A stretch of 15,464 nucleotides of DNA from assembly GCA_035267045.1 (NCBI GenBank), contig DATFMH010000076.1, forward strand, positions 1-15,464, written 5' to 3'. Position 1 is the stretch's first letter, and every line of letters starts with the position of its first letter. The DNA is from DATFMH01 sp035267045. Its GTDB lineage: Bacteria; Bacteroidota; Rhodothermia; Balneolales; DATFMH01. Under the pieces are notes generated by a model that worked only from the letters and a program-made list of their open reading frames with translations, was not told where the DNA came from and ran no database searches. Below are positions 1 to 6,613 of the stretch, one piece after another. The translations under genes and the position numbers were made by a program.

Positions 1-151
1 AGAATACGATAAAATTATGCAGGAAATCGAAAGCGACACGAGCCCTGTGGGTATCGATGCAAAAAAAACACATATCATGATTCTATATCAATTAATGGAA
101 TTGGAGAAGCGTATAAACCAAATTGAAAAGAAATTGGATGACAAACGTTAA
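1..151 (+). CDS. 3' end of an unrecognised gene, coiled-coil-like C-terminus
   Basis: An open frame enters from the left edge (first full codon at position 2) and ends at TAA 149-151, giving the last 49 residues. The tail is charged and helical, with a heptad-like run (LMELEKRINQIEKKLDDKR) that looks like a short C-terminal coiled coil. The segment before it contains SPVGIDAKKTH. I do not recognise the family and assign no function. It is on the same strand as ppdK but 320 bp upstream, so a shared operon is not indicated. The reading frame and its lysine/glutamate-rich composition make it a credible gene end rather than a chance frame. Confidence 0.6.
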   Translation, partial: EYDKIMQEIESDTSPVGIDAKKTHIMILYQLMELEKRINQIEKKLDDKR

Positions 152-471
152 CATTTTCAACACATTTTTTAAAAAAGGATTGCTATTAACTTACAATCCT
201 CATTTCTTATGACCGGTAAGAAATCTGAATCATTAAAGTATCGTTACACATACTTTAAAATTCTGATTATCTTCTTAAGGATATTCCGGCAAAAGCGGTA
301 TAAATCAAACGCAATTTTTGTCAATGACCCGGCAATATCAGAATAGTGTTTTATTGATGATCATTGCATAATTGACTAATAAGAAATTTAAACGGCTAAC
401 CCGGAATATTAAATTATTAATTATTTGTTTTCATAGAGTAAAAACCTTTTAGCTTAATTAGGAAAATAATT
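152..471. other. Intergenic region upstream of ppdK
   Basis: This 320-bp AT-rich region has no credible ORF. It holds a long imperfect hairpin (217-277, listed separately) and a weaker 7-bp hairpin (arms 176-182 and 194-200) just after the first gene, which is not followed by a T-run. The ppdK promoter should lie here. A TTGACT at 372-377 is the best -35-like box but has only a poor -10 (around 395-400), so I do not call a promoter. The ppdK leader ends with an AGGA at 459-462, 9 nt before the ATG. Confidence 0.5.
217..277. repeat. Long imperfect AT-rich hairpin upstream of ppdK
   Basis: The left arm (217-241) and right arm (250-277) pair with a 3-nt insertion and a few mismatches around an 8-nt loop. 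The outer TAAGAA/TTCTTA and inner AAAGTAT/ATACTTT segments pair perfectly. No T-run follows, so it is not a classic intrinsic terminator. It could end the upstream transcript, stabilise an mRNA end, or be a regulatory leader. Confidence 0.45.
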
Positions 472-3156
472 ATGCCCAATCAGGAAAAATACGTTTATAA
501 ATTTAGTAAAGATCAAACGGATGGTAATCGTAATATGAAGGAGCTTCTGGGTGGTAAAGGTGCGGGACTTGCAGAAATGTCCTCCATCGGCCTGCCTGTC
601 CCTCCCGGTTTTACGATCACTACCAAAGCATGTCATCATTATCATACCAACCAGGATAACTGGCCCGGTGGACTTGAAGTACAGGTTAAAGAAGGAGTAA
701 AGTTTGTTGAAAAGGCAATGAGCGCCAATTTTGGCGATCCCAAAAACCCTCTTCTTGTTTCTGTTCGTTCAGGTGCCGCTATTTCGATGCCCGGTATGAT
801 GGATACCGTTCTTAATCTCGGTTTGAATGATGAAGTCGTTGAAGGTCTTGCAAAAAAGACCGGTAACGAACGTTTTGCCTACGATTCATACCGCCGTTTT
901 ATCGATATGTTCGGAAATGTTGTTATGCATGTATCACATGATTATTTCGAGCATGCCATCGATTCTCTCAAAAAAGAGAAAAAAGTAAAAAATGATATCG
1001 ACCTATCTACTGAAGATTTGAAAGTTTTAGTAGACAGATATAAAGCTATCTACCGTAAACATACCGACCACGATTTCCCTACTGATCCATGGGAACAATT
1101 AACATTTGCTATCAATGCCGTATTTGATTCTTGGAATAGTGATCGCGCTATCAAATACCGTAGATTGAACAAAATTACAGGCCTTATCGGAACAGGTGTT
1201 AATGTTCAAACGATGGTATTTGGTAATATGGGTGAAAGCTCAGCAACCGGTGTCTGCTTCACAAGAAATCCAGCCACCGGCGAGCACAAACTTTATGGTG
1301 AGTTTTTGAAGAATGCCCAGGGTGAAGATGTTGTAGCGGGTATTCGAACGCCCCAACCCATCAGTAAATTAGCTGATGAAATGCCAGATGCATACGCTGA
1401 GCTTCTCGAATTGACAACACAGTTGGAGAATCACTACAAGAACATGCAGGACATTGAGTTTACAATTCAGGAAGGTAACCTGTTCATGTTACAGACCAGA
1501 AATGGTAAACGTACGGGTCCTGCAGCACTTAAGATCGCTATCGACTTTGTTGAAAAAGGCCTTGTCGATGAAAAAGAGGCTGTTCTTAACCTTGTAGAAC
1601 CGGGTCACCTGGATCAATTATTGCACCCGCAATTCTCCGATCCTGAAGGATATAAAGATAAAGTAATTGCTACCGGTCTTCCGGCATCTCCTGGTGCTGC
1701 TGTAGGTCAGGTTGTTTTCGACTCTGAAAAAGCCGAAAAGGCTCAGGAAGAAGGCAAAAAGGTAATGCTGGTCCGTATCGAAACAAGCCCTGAAGATGTT
1801 GGTGGTATGGCTGCTGCTGAAGGTATTGTAACATCTCGCGGTGGAATGACATCCCACGCAGCTGTTGTTGCCCGCGGTTGGGGTAAACCTTGCGTAGCCG
1901 GTTGTGGTGATATCGTCATCAACTATGAGAAGAAATTCTTCACCAATGGTGAACTTGAAGTTCATGAAGGTGATTGGATCTCCATGAACGGTACGACCGG
2001 TGAAGTAATCCTAGGTAAACAACCACTCGAAAAACCAGGTATCAGCGGTCACTTCGAAACATTCATGAGCTGGGTTGATGAAAACCGTTCCATGAATGTA
2101 CGTGCCAATGCAGATAACCCGAACGATGCTCAACAGGCCCGTAATTTTGGCGCTGAAGGTATCGGACTTTGCCGAACTGAGCATATGTTCTTCGAAGGCG
2201 ATCGCATCAAAGCGGTACGTGAGATGATTATGGCCGATAACGAACAAGAACGTCGTGAAGCACTTGGTAAATTATTGCCACTGCAAAAATCCGATTTCAT
2301 CGGAATATTCAAAGCCATGAGCGGTTTACCTGTAACGATACGTTTACTGGATCCGCCATTGCACGAATTTCTGCCGCATACTAACAAGGAGATCAAAGAA
2401 ATGGCTAAAAACCTTGGTGTTTCTGAAAGTAAGATTCATGACAAGGTTGAAAAGCTCAAGGAATTTAATCCGATGTTAGGCCACCGCGGTTGCCGTTTAG
2501 GTGTTACCTATCCTGAAATTACAGAGATGCAGGCACAAGCAATTCTTGAAGCCGCCGTAAATCTGAAGAAAAAAGGCCAGGATATCGTACCTGAAATTAT
2601 GGTACCGTTGGTAGGAACCGTTGAAGAGTTCATCGATCAGAAAGAAGTCATTAACAGAACGGCTGAAAAAGTATTTGATAAAGCCGGTGACAGTGTAAAA
2701 TACATGGTCGGTACCATGATTGAGATTCCTCGTGCTGCTTTAACAGCCGATGAAATCGCTAAAGAAGCCGAGTTCTTCTCTTTTGGTACTAACGACCTGA
2801 CACAAATGACTTTCGGTTACAGTCGTGACGACGCCGGTAAATTCTTATCGCAATATCTCGATAAGAAAATCCTCCCAACAGATCCATTCCAGGTCCTCGA
2901 TCAAAAAGGAGTTGGTCAATTAGTCGAGTTGGGTACTAAACGCGGTCGTTCAAGCCGTAAGAACTTAAAAGTCGGTATCTGCGGTGAACATGGTGGTGAA
3001 CCGAATTCTGTTGAATTCTGTCACAGAACCGGACTGAATTATGTTTCTTGTTCTCCTTTCCGTGTACCTATTGCACGTTTAGCCGCAGCACAAGCTAATT
3101 TAAGAGAACAAAAAGAAAAGTCTGAGGTTAGTAGCTCCGTTAATGCTACTGCTTAG
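472..3156 (+). CDS. ppdK: Pyruvate, phosphate dikinase
   Basis: PPDK interconverts pyruvate + ATP + Pi and PEP + AMP + PPi in the cytoplasm. The 894 residues match the family's usual length of about 870-910. The N-terminal ATP-grasp nucleotide-binding domain opens with GGKGAGLAEM (K29). The central phosphohistidine domain carries GGMTSHAAVVARGWG with the swivelling catalytic His462. The C-terminal PEP/pyruvate TIM barrel carries GTNDLTQMTFGYSRDD (from residue 772) and GICGEHGGEP with the proton-donor Cys837. All key residues are present, so the enzyme should be active. The start is supported by an AGGA upstream and by homologous N-terminal sequence directly after it. A short Ser/Val-rich tail follows the barrel. 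Arginine is mostly CGT, consistent with high expression. It is monocistronic, ends in two terminators, and faces the uronate cluster convergently. No PPDK regulatory protein gene is in the window. It may run toward PEP during growth on sugar acids that yield pyruvate. Confidence 0.97.
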   Translation: MPNQEKYVYKFSKDQTDGNRNMKELLGGKGAGLAEMSSIGLPVPPGFTITTKACHHYHTNQDNWPGGLEVQVKEGVKFVEKAMSANFGDPKNPLLVSVRSGAAISMPGMMDTVLNLGLNDEVVEGLAKKTGNERFAYDSYRRFIDMFGNVVMHVSHDYFEHAIDSLKKEKKVKNDIDLSTEDLKVLVDRYKAIYRKHTDHDFPTDPWEQLTFAINAVFDSWNSDRAIKYRRLNKITGLIGTGVNVQTMVFGNMGESSATGVCFTRNPATGEHKLYGEFLKNAQGEDVVAGIRTPQPISKLADEMPDAYAELLELTTQLENHYKNMQDIEFTIQEGNLFMLQTRNGKRTGPAALKIAIDFVEKGLVDEKEAVLNLVEPGHLDQLLHPQFSDPEGYKDKVIATGLPASPGAAVGQVVFDSEKAEKAQEEGKKVMLVRIETSPEDVGGMAAAEGIVTSRGGMTSHAAVVARGWGKPCVAGCGDIVINYEKKFFTNGELEVHEGDWISMNGTTGEVILGKQPLEKPGISGHFETFMSWVDENRSMNVRANADNPNDAQQARNFGAEGIGLCRTEHMFFEGDRIKAVREMIMADNEQERREALGKLLPLQKSDFIGIFKAMSGLPVTIRLLDPPLHEFLPHTNKEIKEMAKNLGVSESKIHDKVEKLKEFNPMLGHRGCRLGVTYPEITEMQAQAILEAAVNLKKKGQDIVPEIMVPLVGTVEEFIDQKEVINRTAEKVFDKAGDSVKYMVGTMIEIPRAALTADEIAKEAEFFSFGTNDLTQMTFGYSRDDAGKFLSQYLDKKILPTDPFQVLDQKGVGQLVELGTKRGRSSRKNLKVGICGEHGGEPNSVEFCHRTGLNYVSCSPFRVPIARLAAAQANLREQKEKSEVSSSVNATA

Positions 3157-3170
3157 CTAAAAGGACAAAT

Positions 3171-3225
3171 ACCGTAAGACCTTTCGGGTTGAGAGCCCGG
3201 AGGTCTTTACGGTTAATTTGTTTTT
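3171..3225 (+). terminator. Intrinsic terminator of ppdK (first hairpin)
   Basis: Starting 15 nt after the ppdK stop, an ACCGTAA-GACC...GGTCTTTACGGT stem (3171-3213, about 18 bp with one bulge and one mismatch) is followed by TAATTTGTTTTT. The position and T-rich tail fit a rho-independent terminator. Confidence 0.8.
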
Positions 3226-3239
3226 GATATTGTATTATA

Positions 3240-3281
3240 AAGGATGATATGACGAGTGAATGTTGTATCATCCTTTTTTTG
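3240..3281 (+). terminator. Second intrinsic terminator downstream of ppdK
   Basis: AAGGATGATA (3240-3249) pairs perfectly with TATCATCCTT (3266-3275) around a 16-nt loop and runs directly into a T-tract. Because the stem begins with A-residues it can also act weakly on the minus strand. Two terminators in series suggest strong insulation of ppdK. Confidence 0.75.
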
Positions 3282-3316
3282 TATAAGCTATTAGCGATCC
3301 GCCGTCAGCTTTCGGC

Positions 3317-3384
3317 AATTAGTAATTGGCAATGAATAATGAGTAATTTAATCTAGAATTCAGAAAACAGAATTTAGAATAAAG
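3317..3384. repeat. Degenerate low-complexity intergenic repeat
   Basis: Two degenerate short-motif runs occur here. The first (3317-3349) is built from AATTAGTAATT / AATGAATAATGAGTAATT. The second (3355-3384) is built from AGAATTCAGAAAACAGAATTTAGAAT. Motifs of this style are familiar intergenic debris in Bacteroidota-like genomes (general impression, not checked). Neither run encodes anything. Confidence 0.35.
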
Positions 3385-3397
3385 AATATAAATCTCT

Positions 3398-3717
3398 CGT
3401 TGCTGGACTCTGTCCCGCAACGAACAACTGGACACCCTGTGTTCCGTTATGCAATACAAATGATTTATAAACATATAGTTGCGACAGGTCTTTTAAAAAT
3501 AGTTCGAGCCTGATATGATTGATAATGTTCCATTTTTCAAATTTGAAATGAATTTGGGATAATTGAATTGCTCCGGAGGAGCCCCCTGTTCGAAACAATC
3601 AAACAAGGCTTACCCATAAAATATGATGATTCAGATATCTGATATATCAATAAAATATTCAATGGATATCATGTCAATCATTCCCGGCATAATCGGTACA
3701 GGAGGCTCCTCCGGAGC
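3398..3717. repeat. Intergenic element with GCTCCGGAGGAGC palindrome and its inverted partner
   Basis: A hairpin at 3398-3422 (CGTTGC...GCAACG) opens a roughly 190-bp element that ends in GCTCCGGAGGAGC followed by CCCCTGT (3570-3589). An inverted copy of that end lies at 3698-3717 (ACAGG then AGGCTCCTCCGGAGC), 108 bp away. The two copies match over about 20 bp with one difference. Because of this symmetry, open frames on the two strands both spell TGGSSGAI, which is a repeat shadow and not a gene. Palindromes like this recur in many environmental genomes in my recollection. I see no encoded function. Confidence 0.55.
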
Positions 3718-3783
3718 CATCGATAATAAACAATTACAATTTTCTACAGGCAGGCAGCTTCTCTGGAGCTGTAGAGGTTTTCC

Positions 3784-3914
3784 TCGTTCCCATCCCGAAA
3801 GCGTTCGGGATGGGAATGCCCTTCACAGAAGCTCTGTTTCGAGAACATGATAGATGTCTTTTGATCTTGTTTAATCCAGGTTAGTATGCTACCTGTCACC
3901 CTATTTTACCGGCT
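3784..3914 (+). repeat. Composite intergenic repeat R1, copy 1
   Basis: It starts with a perfect 13-bp stem and 4-nt loop (TTCCCATCCCGAA 3787-3799, inverted at 3804-3816). CTTCACAGAAGCTCTG-TTTCGAGAA follows, then about 70 bp leading into the first REP-like unit. Positions 3841-3970 match 4261-4390 (exact offset 420) at about 120 of 130 bases counted by eye. A more diverged copy in the same orientation lies at 15201-15315. Confidence 0.65.
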
Positions 3915-4085
3915 TGTACCCATAGGACCACTCATCTGGATTCCCCGTCTGAGCGAGGAATGACAATGTTGGGTGTTGGTGGCACTGCTCATAGCTTACC
4001 ATAGGTTTAATGCAATAACTAACCGACGAATGTTATACCCGGCCCCGACCGGATATCCAGGTGAGATAATGCTTGTAAAAGACTT
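3915..4085. repeat. REP-doublet unit D1 (subtype A)
   Basis: The unit begins at TGTACCC. It carries REP1 (3936-3964; CTGGATTCC...GGAATGAC, stem ATTCC/GGAAT) and, about 67 bp on, the degenerate REP2 (4032-4060; CCCGG...CCGG...ATCCAG). REP2 has the flanks of REP1 in reverse order, so the two palindromes are inverted relative to each other. The spacer (TAGCTTACCA...) differs from that of the tandem units and defines subtype A, shared with the second half of D4. Confidence 0.6.
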
Positions 4086-4212
4086 ATTAATCGACAAATT
4101 TATTTAATTACGTTCTGTTATCGTCATTTTCTTATCAAATCAGCGTTCTACATGTCAGAATTGGGATTTTTCAGATTCATGGATGATTGGATTGGGCGTA
4201 TTATCCATTCCC

Positions 4213-4334
4213 TCGTTACGAAGCTCTGCTTCGTGACGCCATTATCGGGAACTCTGCTTTGAAAACATGATAGATGTCCATTGATCTTGTTTAATCCAGG
4301 CTAATATGCTACCTGTCACCCTATTTTACCGGCT
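4213..4334 (+). repeat. Composite intergenic repeat R1, copy 2
   Basis: A hairpin CGTTACGAAGC/GCTTCGTGACG (4213-4237) replaces the long stem of copy 1. From 4248 the sequence follows copy 1 closely (AACATGATAGATGTC, then ATTGATCTTGTTTAATCCAGG) and leads in phase into unit D2. This shows that R1 and the REP-doublet unit were duplicated together as a block of about 420 bp. Confidence 0.6.
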
Positions 4335-4517
4335 TGTACCCGTAGCACCATGCATCTGGATTCCCCGTCTGAGCGAGGAATGACAACGTTGAGGGGTTAA
4401 TACACCACACATAAGCGAAATTAGGCCTCATTCCGCAAACACCGCCTCTGAGTCATGCCCGGTTGAATCGGGCATCCAGATAGGTGGTATACTACTTACA
4501 ACCTTGCAATTTCGGCA
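4335..4517. repeat. 183-bp tandem unit D2 (subtype B)
   Basis: First full unit of the tandem array, counted from TGTACCC to TGTACCC. REP1 is at 4356-4384 (stem ATTCCCCG/CGAGGAAT, one mismatch, 6-nt loop). REP2 is at 4452-4479 (perfect stem ATGCCCG/CGGGCAT, 7-nt loop). REP2 reads GTCAT...ATCCAG and the reverse complement of REP1 reads GTCAT...ATCCAG, so they form an inverted doublet with a 67-bp spacer. It differs from the next unit at only about 5 of 183 positions by eye. Confidence 0.85.
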
Positions 4518-4700
4518 TGTACCCATAGCCCCATGCATCTGGATTCCCCGTCTGGGCGAGGAATGACAACGTTGAGGGTTTAATACACCACACATAAGCG
4601 AAATTAGGCCTCATTCCGCAAACACCGCCTCTGAGTCATGCCCGGTTGGATCGGGCATCCAGATAGGTGGTATACTACTTACAACCTTGCAATTTCGGAA
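4518..4700. repeat. 183-bp tandem unit D3 (subtype B)
   Basis: Second full unit at an exact 183-bp period. REP1 is at 4539-4567 and REP2 at 4635-4662. Near-identity with D2 implies recent duplication or ongoing homogenisation. No ORF is conserved across the units, and the two palindromes are the only recognisable structure. Confidence 0.85.
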
Positions 4701-4890
4701 TGTACCCATAGCCCCATGCATCTGGATTCCCCGTCTGGGCGAGGAATGACAACGTTGAGGGTTGACGACACCGTTTATTAGCTTACCAATGATTTAATAT
4801 GTAGTTACAGCCTCAGAATGTCATGCCCGACCCTGACCGGTTATTCAGATAGGCGGGAATATTCTTACAATCGTTGCCATTTGATTCAGG
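4701..4890. repeat. Mosaic unit D4 (subtype B then A)
   Basis: The first about 63 bp, including REP1 (4722-4750), are identical in type to D3. After GTTGAGGGTT (about 4764) the sequence switches to a subtype A spacer (TAGCTTACCA...TTTAAT) like D1, with a diverged REP2 (4820-4847; GTCATGCCCG...CCGG...TTCAG). The end still aligns with the unit consensus (CAGATAGG, CTTACAA, TTGC-ATTT). The switch looks like a recombination junction. The GIY-YIG cassette follows directly. Confidence 0.7.
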
Positions 4891-4905
4891 AATATGGTCA
4901 ATGCC

Positions 4906-5214
4906 TTATAAGAATGGTGCATCATCATATAAATCATGCCACTTTGGATTAACTTTTTCAATTAATTCAATCTTCCACATTCGCTTCCAATGTTTTAATT
5001 GTTTTTCTCTTTCAATTGCTTGGTGGATCGAACCGTACATTTCATAATAAACTAATCGATGAATACCATATTTATTTGTGAACCCTTTATTCAAGTTATG
5101 TTTATGTTGCCAAACACGATTCAGGAGTGAACCGGTTACTCCTATATAGAGCGTACCTCGCATATGAGTGGCTAATATATAGACATAATATTGTTTCTTA
5201 TTCCAGCCGGACAT
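4906..5214 (-). CDS. Small GIY-YIG domain endonuclease embedded in the repeat array
   Basis: The 102-residue single-domain protein is of the UPF0213/GIY-YIG type. These fold into a minimal metal-dependent DNA endonuclease; the cellular role of the stand-alone forms is not established. The motif residues are in order: VYI (11-13, the GIY position), YIG (23-25), catalytic Arg33 in LLNRVWQH, and metal-binding Glu70 in IEREKQLKHW. The family's C-terminal block W-K-ELIE-NP-W-DL is complete, so the nuclease looks intact. I chose ATG 5214 (MSGWNKKQYY) because the domain begins within nine residues. The frame stays open to 5352 but that extension runs into a repeat unit and is not domain-like. The upstream sequence is AT-rich with no clear SD. 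The gene lies between array units D4 and D5 and precisely replaces a unit junction, with about 445 bp inserted in phase. A role in mobilising or copying the repeats is an inference. Confidence 0.88.
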   Translation of the reverse strand: MSGWNKKQYYVYILATHMRGTLYIGVTGSLLNRVWQHKHNLNKGFTNKYGIHRLVYYEMYGSIHQAIEREKQLKHWKRMWKIELIEKVNPKWHDLYDDAPFL

Positions 5215-5335
5215 AATATTAAAAGTAATAATGAACAATGGGTTCACTATTAAAGACATGAATGGTGAATGACCCTTACAGAGAAAAATGATTTTAGGAA
5301 TAATAAGAATATTTATTGGCCTAATTAACACAGCA

Positions 5336-5517
5336 TGTACCCATAGCACCATGCATCTGGATTCCCCGTCTGAGCGGGGAATGACAACGTTGAGGGGTTA
5401 ATACACCACACATAAGCGAAATTAGGCTTCATTCCGCAAACACCGCCTCTGAGTCATGCCCGGCTGGACGGGCATCCAGATAGGTGGTATACTACTTACA
5501 ACCGTGCAATTTCGACA
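5336..5517. repeat. 182-bp unit D5 (subtype B), beyond the nuclease gene
   Basis: The unit restarts at TGTACCC at 5336, right after the nuclease cassette. REP1 (5357-5385) has a perfect 8-bp stem ATTCCCCG/CGGGGAAT. REP2 (5453-5479) carries a 1-bp deletion in the loop. It is otherwise close to D2, with roughly 6-8 differences by eye. Together with D4 it brackets the GIY-YIG gene with directly oriented repeat units. Confidence 0.82.
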
Positions 5518-5567
5518 TATACCCGTAGCTCAACACATCTATTTTCCACCTCAAATCGGGTAATGAC
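5518..5567. repeat. Degenerate partial unit D6
   Basis: TATACCCGTAGC continues the array at a 182-bp step. A decayed REP1 follows (5539-5567; CTATTTTCCACC...GGGTAATGAC). No REP2 follows before the downstream gene ends at 5599. On the minus strand it lies just downstream of the YiaK-like gene, so palindromes D5/D6 could double as its transcript end. No T-rich intrinsic terminator is seen. Confidence 0.5.
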
Positions 5568-5598
5568 AGTCAGAACGTATTGGGTGGTCTGTCGTCTT

Positions 5599-6612
5599 TT
5601 ACATCATCTCCCTGATACCATCCCAGACAGATTGTTGCACGGGTATGCCATTTTCTTTACGATCTTTATAAGCTTTCATACAACGTTCACCCGGATAAAT
5701 AATATCGATACCTTCTATTTTATTCGAGGATTGGTAATCGGTAATAATTTCTTCAACCGTTTGATTTATAGCCCGGGTCGTTCCCGTCATACCCGGTTTG
5801 ACAGCGATGAAAACCTGTGACAACCCATATTCTTCTACCTGTTCTCCGATCGTTTTTGTAGATTTGCCATCCGAAAGAATAGCTGCCATTATATCTAACA
5901 CCAAAGCCAGGCCTGCTCCTTTCCATAGTCCGGCAGGCAGAGCTCTTTGTGTTGCAAGGATGTCATCAGGTTGAGTCGTTAAGTTACCGTCTTCGTCATA
6001 TCCACCGGCAAATGGTAAATCCTTATCATTTTTAGAACGAACTTCCAAAGAACCATATGAATATTGACTCATGGCCATATCCAATACAACGGGTCCGTTC
6101 TTCTTAGGTATTGCAATAACCATAGGATTATTCCCCAACCGGGGTTCATCACTCCCCCAAGCCGGCATGTTGGGCTTGGTATTCGACCAGCCAATGAAGA
6201 AGTAACCTTTTTCAGCTGCACGCCATCCATAAGTACCTCCTCGCATCCAGTGGTTGGAATTGCGAAGGGCCACACAACCAACGCCGAATTTGTCGGCAAG
6301 TTTCATAGCTCTGTCGGTGCTGAACGCGGCATTCAACGGACCAGCACCGAGTTGTGCATCCCACTGCTCAAATGCACTAAATCCTTTCACTTTCTGTGGT
6401 ATGGCTTCAATATTAATGATATCACTTTTTAAACTCTGAATGAACGAAGGAAATCGGTTGAGTCCGTGTGAATCCTTTCCATACAAATTATTATCCGCAA
6501 AAATTCCTGATAACCGGCCTGCTTTATCCTCGTCAAATCCATAGTTCATAAGAATATCATTCAAGACAGATTTTATCTCTTCATAATCGATTCTCAACTC
6601 TGTTTCACTCAT
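5599..6612 (-). CDS. yiaK: YiaK-like dehydrogenase (LDH2/malate dehydrogenase type 2 family), probable 3-dehydro-L-gulonate 2-dehydrogenase
   Basis: NAD(P)H-dependent 2-oxoacid reductase of the Ldh2 fold. E. coli YiaK reduces 2,3-diketo-L-gulonate to 3-dehydro-L-gulonate. The 337 residues match YiaK (332). YiaK-type signatures are seen in order: SHGLNRFP with catalytic His49, FEQWDAQLGAGPL (81-93), ALRNSNHWMRGGTYGW (115-130), a NNPMVIAIP block, and a C-terminal VWDGI. The NHWMRGG motif separates YiaK from malate, lactate and ureidoglycolate members, which have other residues there. It is the last gene of the minus-strand cluster, with only 1 bp between the preceding oxidoreductase's TGA and its ATG, so the two are surely co-translated. 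The true substrate may differ from YiaK's: the context (mannonate dehydratase, KDG enzymes) suggests a uronate- or aldonate-derived keto acid. Confidence 0.85.
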   Translation of the reverse strand: MSETELRIDYEEIKSVLNDILMNYGFDEDKAGRLSGIFADNNLYGKDSHGLNRFPSFIQSLKSDIINIEAIPQKVKGFSAFEQWDAQLGAGPLNAAFSTDRAMKLADKFGVGCVALRNSNHWMRGGTYGWRAAEKGYFFIGWSNTKPNMPAWGSDEPRLGNNPMVIAIPKKNGPVVLDMAMSQYSYGSLEVRSKNDKDLPFAGGYDEDGNLTTQPDDILATQRALPAGLWKGAGLALVLDIMAAILSDGKSTKTIGEQVEEYGLSQVFIAVKPGMTGTTRAINQTVEEIITDYQSSNKIEGIDIIYPGERCMKAYKDRKENGIPVQQSVWDGIREMM

Positions 6613-6613
6613 T

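Noticed and set aside
372..400. Sigma-70-like promoter for ppdK (TTGACT then GCTAAC)
   Set aside because: The -10 match is poor and Bacteroidota promoters use different consensus elements, so position alone does not support it.
1618..2396. Antisense frames (60-115 residues) within ppdK
   Set aside because: They are shadows of an intact, full-length ppdK.
3374..3598. 74-residue open frame on the minus strand (and a 75-residue plus-strand frame at 3623-3850)
   Set aside because: Both read through repeat families, share the TGGSSGAI peptide only because the DNA is inverted-repeated, and have no domain-like composition or SD.
5215..5352. Longer start for the GIY-YIG gene at 5352
   Set aside because: The extra 46 residues reach into repeat unit D5 and resemble no GIY-YIG N-terminus. 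The family domain begins within nine residues of ATG 5214.
3930..5570. CRISPR array
   Set aside because: The period is 183 bp, the whole unit is conserved including the part that would be spacer, and no cas gene is nearby.
5563..6432. Plus-strand frames (85, 122 and 61 residues) opposite the YiaK-like gene
   Set aside because: The minus-strand gene has all YiaK signatures. The opposite frames have no recognisable features.
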